NCBI RefSeq assembly: GCF_000004075.3
Contig: NC_026660.2
Span: forward strand, 3,906,001-3,970,000
From: Cucumis sativus
Lineage: Eukaryota > Streptophyta > Magnoliopsida > Cucurbitales > Cucurbitaceae
Direction: 5' to 3'
DNA length: 64,000 nt
In this document: positions 38,497 through 52,100 of the stretch, one piece after another
How the letters are laid out: each line of letters starts with the position of its first letter
Numbering within the stretch: position 1 is the stretch's first letter
Translations under genes and position numbers: made by a program
The notes under the pieces: model-generated
What the model was told of the DNA's origin: nothing
What the model saw: only the letters and a program-made list of their open reading frames with translations
Database searches by the model: none

Positions 38497-41238
38497 CCCA
38501 CCGCCCAGAGCCAGACTCACTCTAAAAATCTTCACTCTAAAAATCTTTCATTATATATGGATGGTGTGTTGGGGGCAAATGTTTGCCTTCCATGTAGTGC
38601 ATGTGGGTGGTCTTATGCATAAGTCACATCCCTCTTTGAAATGTTGTTGTTACCAAGTTATTGTAGCTTATTTTAATTTGTTTGAAATCTTTGTGGGTTG
38701 CTTGGGTGATGAGGCATATAGTCTGCAAGATAGAAGTGTTCGGGCGGTTAAAGATTCTAAGTCTTCATCTTTGGTGTTAGAAGTCTATCATTTGTGTTTA
38801 GGGATAGTTTGAGGAGGTCATTTGTTCACGTTTTATTGATAATGGAAATCATTGTTTTGTTCGATGTAACTCGTGATTAGAGTGGAGCTATTCTCAACCG
38901 TTTATTATGTAGTTTTTTTTAATGCTAATAGTTCCCTACGTGTTAAGGTTAGTGCTTTTTTGTATCCTAATGAGAATTGAGATATGCCTTTGAAATTTAG
39001 AGAGCTGATTGATGTGTTTGCACAAGTTCATCTTACTAGGGTTGTGGTTGGTTGGGAGGATAATGCTAACTTGGCTCCATTTTTCTTTTTGGTATGTTCT
39101 TGATTGGTAGTGTTTGAGAGTCATTTACAACATAGGCATCCTATGATCCCTTAGGGTAGGCTCATTTGGTTTGGAGGTAATGATTTCTTAGTTGGTTCTT
39201 TGTAATCGTTTATTTATAGACTTGGGATCAAGTTCGATGATGTGTTATATGTAATGGTAGTTTTGAGTCTAGTGATCATTTTTTTTTCTTTTCACAAGAC
39301 TGTTTGGGGTTGGCATACTGTCGTGGGATTGGTGTTCCCAAAAGCTTTTAGGTTGGGATACAAAGATTACTTGAAATTTGTCAATTTGGCTATATGGAAA
39401 GCATTAAGACATGATCTGAAGAGTTGCTTGGTGTGCAATTATTTATCATATTTAACATAAGGGTAATTTGAGAGTCCAGATGTCACTGTAAATCTACCCC
39501 AAGTTATTAATCTGTCTATTCGATTTGAGATCTTTCTATTTGTTGTTCTAAATAGACTACGATTTTCATGAGAGGATCCATCATAACTCTTCGCCTTGAG
39601 ACATTTCTCCTTAAGTTGGGAGAGTTTTATTTGTGTTTTTTGCTTTGGCTTTTTAACTTCATTTGTTATATTTTGTTTGTGTTTTGACCTTATGATGGGA
39701 TCCTTTTCTCTTTTTAGTATATTACTCTTTCAAAAATATGTATATGGTAAAATGCTTTGAAAGGACCCATTTGATAATCCCTGTTTTATGTTTCCAATTT
39801 CCTTATCTCTATGTTTAACAATTACTTTTTGTTTTCGATTTCTTGAAAATAAAAAAAAGAAATGAACTTGTTTCCGATTTATGGTAAAATTATTTTTGTT
39901 TTCGATTAAAAGTAGGAGCTTGTTTCATAACTAGGTCATTATCACTCAAGTTATTGTTTTAAATAATTTTGACTCACATCTAACTCAACTATACCCCTCT
40001 TCAAAATTAAAAATAAAAAGAAAATACAAAATATTGAAATTTACCTACGAAAAATTGAAAATTAAAATAATATATAAATCTAAATGCTATGAAATTTAAC
40101 AACTAATAAATTCTTATAAAAACACAACAAAGGAAACCATTTAGGAAATATAGCAAAATATTTAAACGAATTTGGTTGTATTCTTTGTAAATAATTTCAA
40201 TATTTTATTATTTTTGAAAATATCCATTTTATAACTCTATATTAAACTAATACATAAATAAAGGAAAGTTGACAAAAATATGATTCAGAAAATCATAAAC
40301 CTAATATTAAAAAATTCCTCCTGAAAACTTCCAAATTGAAATTTAAAATAATAGATAATTCTATATTAAATAAAAAGAAACGAAAGTATATAATAAATAA
40401 AAACAAAAGAAATATAGTACAGAAAATGGATTCTTAGAAAAAAGGAAAGAAAGAACGGTTCGGGTGAGGTTGAAACCAATAAGCATAAGCTGAAGAAAAA
40501 GAATAATTGGTTGAATCTTAAAATAAAATTTGAAACACAACTGGAAAGTCACTTATCAAAAAGGTTCAATTTTAAAAAAGAAAATGAAAAACAGAAACAG
40601 AAAACGGATCCTCGAAGAGGGATGAACACAAGATTGAACCAATTGAAAATTCAAGTAGTTGGATTGTACAATCTCTTAATTTGAGAGTGAATGAATCATT
40701 ACTCTAGTTATTTATTTAAAGAAAGGGAAAAAAAGGGGAGGATCCATGATGATCAAGTAGTTTGATTCCAAGCATCACCAACTATGAATATCAATTTTAT
40801 TTTCAGTCATGATTTTATAACTTCATATGAAATAACCAAAAGGCTCTTCACAACCGATAATGCATAAACTATGAATTAAGTATTAACGAAGGAGAAGAAA
40901 TGGAAAGTTTCTAATGAGAGAGAGAGAGAAAGAAAGAGAACAAAGAGCTTCTATACAATGTGTTAAAACATTGACTTTGTGTATGTCTTACTTGCTGAAC
41001 TCTTATTCTCCATTGTTTATTCCCTCAAAGGACTCAATTTTTTTAATGAAAATTCGAGAAACAACTAACCCAACAACTGCTCAATTACAAGGTGACGTAA
41101 GTTTCTTCACATATTCCCTTCTTATATCATTCAACCTTCTCTTGTCTTCTTTCTAAACTGTTCTCTTCCATAAAATATTCTCTGATTCCTTTCCTTCTTC
41201 CCTTTCTGGGCAGTTTCCTCATCGATTTTCCGGTAACA
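38497..41238. other. Intergenic region between NDUFAF3-like and CCaMK genes
   Basis: Begins with a perfect 15-bp tandem duplication just after the NDUFAF3-like stop. The stretch 38550-39470 is less AT-rich and has several medium frames, but none can be assigned to a family. From 39800 on it is AT-rich. A GA-rich tract at 40916-40945 lies in the CCaMK promoter. Confidence 0.5.
38518..38547. repeat. 15-bp perfect tandem duplication
   Basis: cactctaaaaatctt is repeated exactly twice, 22 bp after the stop codon of the NDUFAF3-like gene, so probably inside its 3' UTR. Confidence 0.9.
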
Positions 41239-44200
41239 ATGATACAGCAAGCTCGAAAACTTTCTGAGGAGTACGAGATATCTGATGTTTTAGGGAGAGG
41301 AGGATTCTCAGTAGTCAGAAAAGGTATTAGTAAGTCAAGGAGGGAGAAAAAAGAAGTAGCCATTAAAACACTAAGAAGGATTGGGCCATCAGCTTTCTCA
41401 GGATTTCCACCAAATCGTAATGCCCTCAAGAGTGTGTCTTCCATGGTTCCTACAAGAAAGTCTATGATTTCTGATGCCTTGCTGACAAATGAGATTTTGG
41501 TGATGAGGAGGATAGTTGAGAATGTCTCACCTCATGAAAATGTGATTGATCTTTACGATGTGTATGAAGATTCGAATGGGGTTCACTTGGTGTTGGAGCT
41601 TTGTTCGGGAGGCGAGCTTTTCGATAGGATTGTGGCTCAGACAAGGCACACGGAAGCAAAAGCTGCTGAAGTTGTGAGACAGATTGCAAGTGGTTTGAAG
41701 GCTCTTCATGAGGCTAATATCATACATAGGGACTTGAAACCCGAAAACTGTTTATTTCTCAATCAAAGTCAGGATTCTTCCTTGAAAATCATGGACTTTG
41801 GATTAAGTTCTGTGGAGGAATTCACTGACCCAGTTGTTGGATTGTTTGGTTCCATTGATTATGTCTCACCAGAAGCTCTTTCCCAAGGAACGATTACCTC
41901 CAAAAGTGATATGTGGTCTCTGGGCGTGATCTTATATATCCTTCTCTCTGGGTATGTAATGAAGTTTCCTTTCTTTATTTTGTACAATAATTACCTGCAA
42001 GAAAAATACCAAAAAGAAAGATTAAGTTTCATTACTCTGCAGCCTAAAGTGAACTCAAACAAGTTTCTTTTACATATATAGGTACCCACCTTTTATTGCT
42101 CAATCCAATCGCCAAAAGCAGCAACTGATAATGGCTGTAAGTGATCTGCAATTATATTGTCAAATCGAATCTACAAACATATACAGGGTATTTGGGGAAC
42201 TGAGTTGAGTTGTGAAGTCTAGAGTTAATATGTTGGAGTTAGGAAGTTTGTGTTTAGGGTGCAAAAGATAGAGTTCTTCGATAAATGTATAAAATAGAAA
42301 AAAAGAGGACGACGGAATTTCTAAATAAACATGTAAGCTTCAATAGTGTTTACTGTCGAAGTTGAGTTGGTTAACAGAAACTTACAAAGTTGGTGGCCAA
42401 ACAACCCCGTAATGTAGTTCTCTCTCTATGTGACTTTTTGTGTGAATGCAGGGAGACTTTAGTTTCCATGAGAAAACTTGGAAGACCATTTCTTCTTCAG
42501 CTAGACAACTGATTTCAAGTCTGCTGACAGTTAACCCTCAGCAGAGACCCAGTGCCCAAGAGGTATGAAATCAAAGGTAACCCTCCCCCCAACACACACA
42601 CACACACAGCCTTGAAACAATCTACTATCTCATTCAATCCAAACAAACAAAGCCAATGAATCTTCCATCTTTGGTCATTCACCCACTGAAAAATGAAGTC
42701 CTTAATGCTTCTCAAAAAGGGAAGTACAAAATCAAACCACTACAGGTTCAAGATAGAGGAAACTTCCCTTACACACATAACATCAATCTTGAGAAAGGGT
42801 GCTAAAAGAATTCCCCTAGTGTAGTTTGCTGAAATGCCTTTAAGTCTAACAAATGCTATGAAACAGCTTCTAGAGCATCCATGGGTCATGGGCAACTCAG
42901 CTAAACAAGATCAAATGGATGCTGAGATTGTATCACGACTAAAGAGTTTCAATGCCAGACGGAAACTTCGAGCTGCAGCAATCGCTAGTGTATGGAGCAG
43001 CACAATTTTATTGAGGACAAAAAAGCTGAAATCCTTATTAGGAACTTATGATCTCACACCCGAGGAAGTTGAAAATCTCAGACTCCATTTCAAGAAAATG
43101 TATGTCACCATAGTCAATTTAAATCTCAACCTTACTACAGTAAATGCAATGGCTTACAAATAAAGGATGCTGAAGAGATTATATTGTCACACTAACCTTA
43201 TAACCTCTTTAGATAACAAATCACGAGAAATGGTTTGGTGAACAAGCTAACTTCCGATATTTGATGTTTAAGAATGTGATTAATTTGCGTACCTTGTAAT
43301 ATGCAGATGTGCAAAAGGCGACAATGCTACTCTTCCTGAATTTGAAGAGGTGCTGAAAGCAATGAATATGTCTTCACTTATCCCTCTTGCACCTCGCATT
43401 TTTGACCTCTTTGACAATAATCGGGATGGAACAATTGACATGCGTGAGATACTTTGTGGATTTTCCAGCCTTAGAAATTCACGAGGTGATGATGCTCTTC
43501 GCCTATGTTTTCAGGTGAGTATTCAATTACAAAAACACATGAGACCCACAAGGTAGACATACACAACATTCATAGAATAAGTCTGGTTTATTTACTGTTC
43601 TTTTGAATTATGTTTAAAAGAAAATCTAAATTCCAGCAAGTCACAGTCATTATTGATAAGGGCACATGTTTGATAGTATGAGACTCCATCTCAAAACCAA
43701 TTGGTAATGAGAGGAGTAACTCATCTGTCTTATAAGGAGTGTGAGTCCCTCCTTGGTCTTTTCAATGTGGGATTCTCAACATATCAAGAGCATGTTTGGC
43801 TAAAAAAGTAGGAGCGGGAAAGAGTGGAAATTCCACTCCTTGTGTAGTCCAAGGAGTTCTTAAATCCACTATGGATCCCACATCAAAGAAATACCAACTT
43901 CATGACTTGTTAATTTTTTACAATACGAATTTCATGACTAAACAACTCCCTGGTCTATGCAACTCCACTCCTTTTCGCCTAAGAGTCCTTTCAGCATCAC
44001 AATCAACTGCTCTAGTTACATTAATCACTGTTGTTCTCCACCCGGAAATAGTAAGAACTTGCATCTTAGGATTAGGAATAGTTACAGTATTGGAAGAATG
44101 AGGAGCATCTTATCCAAAGAACGACCAAATTGACGATATTCTCAAAAAAATTATGATAAGATAGTTCCTTATCTTGAAAAATGGTACGAAGCTACTTCAT

Positions 44201-45289
44201 ACCTTGCTGAATATATCACGTAGAGCTTGTGAGTCCCTACAGCACCACAGTCAACTGCTCTAGTCACATTAGAGATACGTCAAAACCTGAAAAGAACCTA
44301 AAATCGACACTCAATTTACTATGACGACGGAAAAATATTTAAAATAATAATAAATAAAATTAAATGAAAACCACCATCCATCCTTGCCTCCTACACAGTC
44401 CCAAGCTTTCAGCACTGAAAATGTTTATTCAAATAATACAATTTCTTAATTCTTACGTATCACATACCCCAGAAGCTTAATAAAGTGTGTTTCAATAAGT
44501 AGAAAAAGAAGCTGAGAAATCAATTACATAGTGGCTAGAAAAAAGGGTCCAATTCGAGGTTAAATATGACACAAGATCCATAAGAAGTTATATTATTTCT
44601 TTGAAGCTGAAAACCAAAAACTAATAATTAAATAGATAAATATGGCTCAATCACAGTTAAATTATAATACTCCAGTTTTCTTAAGAAATGGCCCCAAAAA
44701 TTTGTCGAATGAAGTTAGAAAATCTTCTATGGGAACACATATTCTTCTAGAGTTATATTATACTCTATTTACAATTACTTCGCAGCCCCTTACTCAAGTA
44801 TTCATTTTCAATGCAATTCAATATCTGAATGAGCAAGAACCTCATTCCCAAGAATGTTCTGCACATGGAAAATATTGTTACTGAATAAATTAATCTTCAG
44901 ACACAAGGAAATTGAAAAGCTTTAACGTTTCTTATATTTGGTTGATAGATGTATGATACAGATCGATCCGGTTGCATCACAAAGGAAGAAGTGGCATCAA
45001 TGCTTAGCGTAATAATATTGCTCCTTCCTTGATTTTAATTCCATTCTTGGTACCTGGTAGTAAGCCTTTTCAGTTGTTTCTCCTTAAGCATGATGACCTT
45101 CTTAATTTTGAGCAGGCTTTACCTGATGATTGCCTTCCAGTGGACATCACAGAACCCGGGAAATTAGATGAAATATTTGATCTGATGGATTCCAACAGTG
45201 ATGGAAAGGTTACCTTTGATGAGTTCAAAGCTGCCATGCAAAGAGACAGCTCCCTCCAAGATGTTGTCCTGTCTTCACTTCGCCAATAA
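41239..45289 (+). CDS. CCaMK: Calcium/calmodulin-dependent protein kinase CCaMK (DMI3)
   Basis: Seven exons, 41239-41951, 42082-42136, 42452-42562, 42867-43099, 43307-43514, 44949-45008 and 45116-45289, give 517 residues, the normal length. The kinase domain has the Gly loop LGRGGFSVV, catalytic HRDLKPEN, DFG in IMDFGLSS, and SPE in YVSPEAL. The autophosphorylation site is Thr265 in FHEKTWK. The autoinhibitory/calmodulin-binding segment is at about 316-342 (SFNARRKLRAAAIASVW). Three visinin-like EF-hands follow: DNNRDGTIDMRE, DTDRSGCITKEE and DSNSDGKVTFDE. CCaMK decodes nuclear Ca2+ spiking in the common symbiosis pathway and phosphorylates CYCLOPS/IPD3; it is needed for arbuscular mycorrhiza. 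Ser337, the inhibitory site described in legumes, is present. Trp336 stands where Leu is usual in the sequences I recall. The stop codon lies inside an AATAAA. Confidence 0.96.
42592..42607. repeat. (CA)n microsatellite in CCaMK intron 3
   Basis: A short CA run follows a C-rich stretch (ccctccccccc) about 20 bp after the exon 3 donor. Confidence 0.85.
43650..43790. repeat. Possible LTR/TRIM-like fragment in CCaMK intron 5
   Basis: The string of words 'gagactccatctcaaaacc', 'aattggtaatgagaggagta', 'cttataaggagtgtgag' and 'caatgtgggattctcaaca' resembles sequence common in LTRs of plant retrotransposons. Intron 5 (43515-44948) is the longest in the gene. Ends and target-site duplication could not be fixed. 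Confidence 0.3.
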
Positions 45290-48200
45290 AGCTTTTTGCA
45301 TGCACACCATCCACATTTCAGTAACAGATCTGGACTTAATTTCTATATTATGTTGTCCATTGGGGAAAGCATATTATCAGAGACGAGGGGCAGCAGAAGT
45401 ATTATATGTTCAACTATTTGGATGAAATTCAATCATTTTGACTCTCTTTATGGATATTGGATATACAGAAAAACTCCAGAAACTTGTTTACCTCAATGTA
45501 AATTCAAAAACTTAGTTCAGCAAACATTAAAATACCCATATGAGCCAGTGCTTTGGCTCAAGATGACACATTTTACCACTATATTAGGAGGAGAACCCAT
45601 TCAATCATTTATTTTTCACAGATCATCCAAAACAAATAACAAAAGCTTGCTTAGATTTCCTTTCACATGCTAACCTGCAATCTCACCTCAATTGAGCTGC
45701 AAAAGCCACTCATCTTTGTTTTTTTTTTTTGGTTCAGCAATATACAATGCAAGAAGATTTCTGGTTTTTGTTTGATAGTACTTTATGCTAATTGAACTAA
45801 GGTCATGTTGGCACAGACTCCTTATCTTTATTGAAGGATAATAAAAATGGTTGCCTCAGTCAGCAACAATGACCTAATCAAGGCAGCAATTTCATCATGG
45901 TTATGTTAATGCAAATGGTGGGTATGCCTAATTGATTTCATCTCACACATAGAAAGGTGAGATGATAGAAATGAATGTGCATAAGGTCTAATCTTCATAA
46001 TTTTTAGACAAATATTAATTTGTTTCCATTTTTAGTCCCTCAATGAACCAAGGGCCTCCAATTCCGAAGTTTTGTTAAAGCTAAGAAACAATTCACTGAT
46101 TAATTAAATATGAGAAATCCCAAAGGCCAATAGTCAATTACAAGAAAGATTTCCAATTGAGGAGTACACAAGATAAACTGAAATGATAAAAAAGGTGCTA
46201 TCTTTGCACCAATAAAAAGCAGTAGACGAAACTGTATCCAGAAATGAGAAATCTATCAAAAAATGAGAAAGAATCCTTGAAATTACAACCATTGAGCTTG
46301 CACTAGAGAGTAAAATATTTACATGTGTACAGTCCAAGCAAATCAATCATTTAGCACCACCAAAAGGATGACCCACCATAAGAGATGGCAAAATATCAAA
46401 GATAAAACTAGATCCTGTCAAAAACCAACCAAACACTTCCAAAAAAGATAACTGGAGATTCCCCATCACACTGACAAATAATACACCAAAAAGGCGTAAG
46501 AGATATAATCTACAGTATCGACAACACCAAGACTAAGCTCCCGGAGGAAAAGATAAATCTTCTTAGGATAAAAATCTTTCCAGATAAAGGAGTAGAGGTG
46601 TTGGACATGTGGCTCAACCACCCCAACTAAATCCATCTGGAAAAAAGAGGTTTAATAGAGAAGGACAAAGAAGAATTCAAAGTCCAAGACCTAATCAGAT
46701 ATTAGACGCAAGCGGACCAATGATAAAATATAAGACAAAGAAGTACACTCAGTAGTCTCTAAATCATTAAGATTGCGGCAAAAGAGTAACCTTAGTTTCA
46801 GCAACCAAGCATTAGCCTCCAAAAAATCAGGTTGAAGCATTATTGCTTTCTTTTTTTAAGACTTATATTAAATGAGAGCTCTCTAACCATAGGCAATCTA
46901 AATATTCTGTTTGATTGCTCTCGATTTTTTTCCCTTTCCTTAATTTGTTGACAACTCCATGCAACAAGGGTATTTCTCGTTCATATTAGGACCAATCTCA
47001 ATCAAGAGATTTTTCCTATAGACCTCTCTTCCCAATCTACCTTTACAACTTATTCTTTCATCTATCCTAATCTTATTGCCGTTGATTTAAAGGTGTGGTT
47101 TGTGCACTGTGAGTTGTGTCTTTTGGAAAGGTTTTAACTCCTCTATAGGTCTTCCCCTTCTCTTCTAATTTCATATCATTGATGAAATTGTTTCTTTCAC
47201 AAAAACAAAAACAAAAGAAAGAAAGAACTATAAACTCAAATACAACTCAGACCAAACATCCTATAGCATCAGTTTCCTTCAACTTCAAAGCACTTGATTT
47301 ATTCGAGTTTAAAGTTCTTTCTTTCTTTTGTTTCCTCTTAAAAAAAAACCAAACATCCTATTGCAATGAACTAAAATGTTGAAGGCAAGATTTGGAACCC
47401 AATTGCTACAGGGATGCCTCACTAATCAGCCTATATTGAAAGAGCAACTCCTTTTATTGTAAAGACTCAAGAAGCCAACTTCCCTTCCAACAATAATAAC
47501 TACCTGTGTGCTCACTGTCTGTCAATGCATAATCTTAGGGAAAAGAGGTATGAAGAGCTAGCATCCACCCATTGAATCATAATCATCATTTTCTTCCATT
47601 GAACTTTTGAACTTCGAAGTAGAAAACCATGAACTCTTTAAGTCAACCTCCCCACATACACCCAAACCTAAATTGGGAATAAAAATTTGGCAATCTTTTT
47701 ATCTTCTACAGTTGTAAGAAGAGCCATTTCAGTTGGAATCTTCCTTCTACAATAGTTTTTCTTATGGATCTTTTCGATTCCTGAGTACACAACTAAATAA
47801 TAATAAATCCAAGACCAATTTCCTTCTACTTCTTATTGGATTTTCTTTGACGTCTAGATCATATTTATTATGGGTCAACGATAACAAAGCCTTAATTTCA
47901 GAATTATGGATTCAAAATCAAAGGATCTTTGGAGACCAGAACTTTTATTGCCTCGATTGGTTTGAATAGAAATGCTTTTATAGTTTCTTTATAATTATGA
48001 ATTATTGCTTTATCTTTCTCACACCACTGTCCTTTATTAGCATCAGTTTCCTTTCATTTCTTCAACAAAAAGTTTTGTTTCTTGTTAGAGGAAGTTTTTT
48101 TTTTTTTTTTTGAGTGAGAAAAATAAACCAATAGTTCTTGTTAGGGGAGGGGTGAATTAAAATACCTACTAAAAGGCCCAAGATTTTGCATCAAGTTGTA

Positions 48201-49188
48201 AAATAATAAACTATTCATGAATTTTAAGAATGGATATGTTATCTTGTTCACTACTAACAATTTTCGTGTAAATAAGTCCGACTTTTGAGTTCCAGAGGAA
48301 AAATTAACAGAAGAAGGCATCTAAGACTTACACACTATATTGACAATGTTTGGTGAATAGAGGAGTGACAAGATTCTTTGTGGGACAAAATATGAGTTTG
48401 CCCATGTCATTCTGTTTGGAAGTCAAGAATATAGGATACTTGGAATATTTAAAAGTCAAGAGCATAGGTTATTTGTAATTTAATAAGTACACCACGCTCA
48501 AACATGAAGATATATAAGGTTATACATCTGTATGCTTTTAAACGCCAGGTATAAGCACAAAACCGATAAGATGCCTTTTTTATGGACCAAGTGTTAACAC
48601 GCCAGTAAATCACCCAGACCCTTTATTACCACTCTACCAGCTAGTAAACTATCTGATCTTTACTAGCCAAGCATTGTGATAGAACACTGATAGAGTGTTT
48701 CTATTTTATTGATACCTTCAACAGAATTACAATATAAAAGAAGTAAAAGAACAAGTAAAAAAGAACCCTAACCCTCTGCCCTTCCTCTCTTTCAAGGAAT
48801 GTTGCAGCCCTATTTCTTCACCAAATTCTTCATGCACTTCTTCCCTCCCAACTTCCTATTTATATCCAACTAACTACCAACAAATCTAATTACCTTTATA
48901 CCCCTACCCTATATTAATCTAGGTATCTAACACATTGTCATCAGAGCGTGAAGTTTTCCAGAGAAATAGTGATGATTAAAAATTGGACAACTAAGAATGA
49001 CCAAGAGAATATATATACATACTTATATAGCTTATCAAGTTCCTTCATGCAGTACAATGCATAATCGACTTTCCATAACTGAAGGAAATTGGAAACGCAC
49101 TTTAGCAATTTATACAACAGAATTAGGGCACTAATAACTCATTATTATAGATGAAGTAATCAGCTGCATTTGAACAACAAAATAAAGA
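45290..49188. other. Intergenic region between the convergent CCaMK and hAT-like genes
   Basis: Both flanking genes point into this stretch, so its two ends are 3' UTRs. It contains a LINE remnant near 46130-46860, an A/T-rich middle, and a long T run near 48097-48110. No other exon was recognised. Confidence 0.55.
46130..46860 (-). mobile_element. LINE remnant with zf-RVT region
   Basis: The minus strand at about 46582-46490 reads WKDFYPKKIYLFLRELSLG then VVDTVDYIS, ending in a stop near 46450. This is the W-K-x-x-x-P-K-K-I-x-x-F-x-W-E-L-x-x-G signature at the start of the zinc-binding domain of plant LINE reverse transcriptases. The canonical Trp of F-x-W is Arg here. Stops elsewhere show decay. 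Outer limits are estimated from composition only. Confidence 0.6.
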
Positions 49189-52100
49189 CTACAAATCATT
49201 ACCATCTGTATCTCTAGTCTCCTCAGTGCTTCTCTCATCTGTGCTGCCAATACAACTATCCCTATTAGACAATTTATGCTCCACCAAGGTCTCCTGATTA
49301 GTGACCTTCACATCCACCCACCTCTTGTGCTCATCCTTCACCCAATCTTCCATGTTTGCATCAATGGCTTCCGAAAAAACAGGATCTACTGCATCTATTG
49401 AGCACCTTGCTTTACAAGTCTCCAGTCTCCTGCTTGTGGCACAGGTGGAAGAATATAAAGATAATTCGTTCTTATATTTTTTTCAAAGCATACAAATCCT
49501 TAACCCAATTCTTCTGTAGAAATTGAAATCTGTAGGTTCCAATAAATTAGTTCTAGAGCAGGATGGCGATATATAGTTAGCAAATGTTATAATTTTTCAA
49601 TACAATACAACCCAAAGAAAAATGATTCTACACCTAGTCCATAATGCTATACAGTATTGCCAATTTGTAAATGGAAGAGCAACAGTGCAGTAAGAGAAAT
49701 TCAACAAAGATGAATGTAATGTCAGCTGGTCACAAAGTAATGGTGGTCACTTGGCTAGGATTTTAAATCCTAGGTGTTTTTTTGACAACTGAAGTACTAG
49801 GAAGATCATTCAGCTGCACCAAAAGATTAGTTGTGGCACATGTAAACTAGCATGAACACTAGAAATGAAGATGACCACGACTGAGATGACACAACAACAC
49901 ATCGAGAGTGGGAGAGGGAGGGAGAGAGAGAGAGCGACAAGATTTATTAGGTAGAAGGAATATCGTGAGCATCAAGGTAGCCTTAGTTCACCTCCTTTTT
50001 TTCTTGGGACATCAGAGAAATATTTGACCAGCTAAATTACACTTTACCTCACTTAAGTGACGAATTAGTTATGATAATGGACGACCAATCCTATAAACTT
50101 TTGATTGACTAGAAGACGACCATGTGATAAGTTCTCAGCTACAATTTACAATTTTGACGATTAGTCAGTAACATAAGGTCACTTGATGGTCCAAGCTTTT
50201 AACTATGGAGTATCATCAGAAATGGGTGCATTGGCTCAAACAAAGTTGGTTAGAATAATAGATTTCCATCTTAACTCCTCGTCTAAATAAAAGTGAAAAG
50301 TTTGTAAGTCCTTTAACCAAATGCTTTAGAAATTTAGAAATTGCTGAGTTTCATAAATTGTAGTTTGTTTTGAACTTCTGACGTAAGGAATTCACTACCC
50401 CAAATATCTCACAACTCACACCACCGTTTAGAAAGGAGAATCATCAAAATTAAATTGAAACGTAGTCCAAGATACCTCTCCTGGAGCTGCAAGTTATAAT
50501 GAGCAAATGCAAGGTCATTCATCTTCTGCTTTTCCAGCCAGTTCTTCTTTAAATAGAGATAATTGAACGTGCTACATCTTTTACGACATTGTGTAATGCT
50601 GCAAGTCTGACTCAATATCCTAACAGCCAACCGTTGTAAATCTGGGTAATCACTTCCGTACAATGACCACCAAGTAGCTAAAATACAAAACAACAGACAT
50701 TAATAGTTAGTAGCACGGTGAAATTCAGTACAGCATATTAGGTAGAAAGAAACCTGGGGCCAGTGAATCCCGACCATGTAATGCAACTGGCCGCCCAAAA
50801 TCTCCAATGGCTTCCTCATAGAAATTTATATTGTTTGTAATCATGACCTGAGATGTTATATCCGGCTCTAAGGCTTCAATACAATCGAGTAAACCCTTTT
50901 GAATAACTTTGCTGGATAAGAATGTAGGACTATAGAATATCGACGGGTTTAGGTAGTATGCAGCCACATGAAGAGAGCTCTGAAATTCCTTCTGTAAAAC
51001 ATGGTCAATGGCTTTCAAATATGGCAAGTACACAGATCCCTTCTGGTTGAAAGCGAGCATGACACTGCTCTTTGTTTTTTCAAATGCATCATATATAAAT
51101 CCAGCAGATGGCTTCTCCTCTGATTCAAGAAATTGCAACACAGAAAGTAATGGTTTTGTTCCCATTGTAATATGATCACACTTCGACCAGAATTGTGGAT
51201 CTGCAGTGATCTTTGTCACCTCAAGTCCAGCCCCATACTGTGACAAATCTGACTGCATCCAAGCATCACTAGTGAATGTCTGATGAAGATGGTCCTTCAA
51301 GGACAAAATATTCTGCAGAGTCAAGAAGATGGAGAAATATCTTGTAGATGCAAGGTGAATAATTTCTCTTCCACCATTTCTCTTCTTTATTTGGTTTAGG
51401 ACCCAGACATTGTTGTATATGAACTGAACCATCCTTTTCGCTTTCCCAACAACCTCTTTTACTTCTACCATTTTTTCAATTTCCTCAAGGATCAACTCCA
51501 CACAATGTGCAGCACAAACACTTGAGAAAAAGGTCTTGTATTTTTCCACCAAGAGTATACCAGCAGCTTTAAACAAGGGAGAAGTATCTGTCACAAAATT
51601 GACTATATTCTTCGGTCCAACTTCTTGAACAATGGTGTCAAATAAATTTAGAAGGCCCTCAGCTGATTCTGAAATTTCAGATAAATCAACAGATTTAAGG
51701 AACATGGTACCCTTGGAACAATAGACAAAAAAGTTTATGACTACAGAACCAGTTCTATCCATCCACCTATCAACCAAGACTGAGCACCCAGTAACCTCCC
51801 ACGATTTTCTCAACTCTTCAACATATTCTCCAACATCCTGGACACTTCTGTCAAGCAATTTGCCCATCAAAGAATGATAGGTGGGCATCTTATAACCAGG
51901 GCCTACAGCAGCAATTGCATCAGCCATTTGTTGGAAATATTGTGAGTTCACAACAGTGATTGGTATACCCGCTTGGTATACAAATTTGGCAACAACCATA
52001 TCAGCTTGTTCTATGCTTTCTATCTGGGCAGTATTCTGGTTAACGGATTGAGTAACAAAAGATGTTGGAAGATGTTTCTTTTTCCTCTTTGCTTCCTTAG

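Noticed and set aside
43796..44101. 101-codon frame inside CCaMK intron 5
   Set aside because: Flanked by good splice sites of CCaMK and without any family motif; treated as intron.
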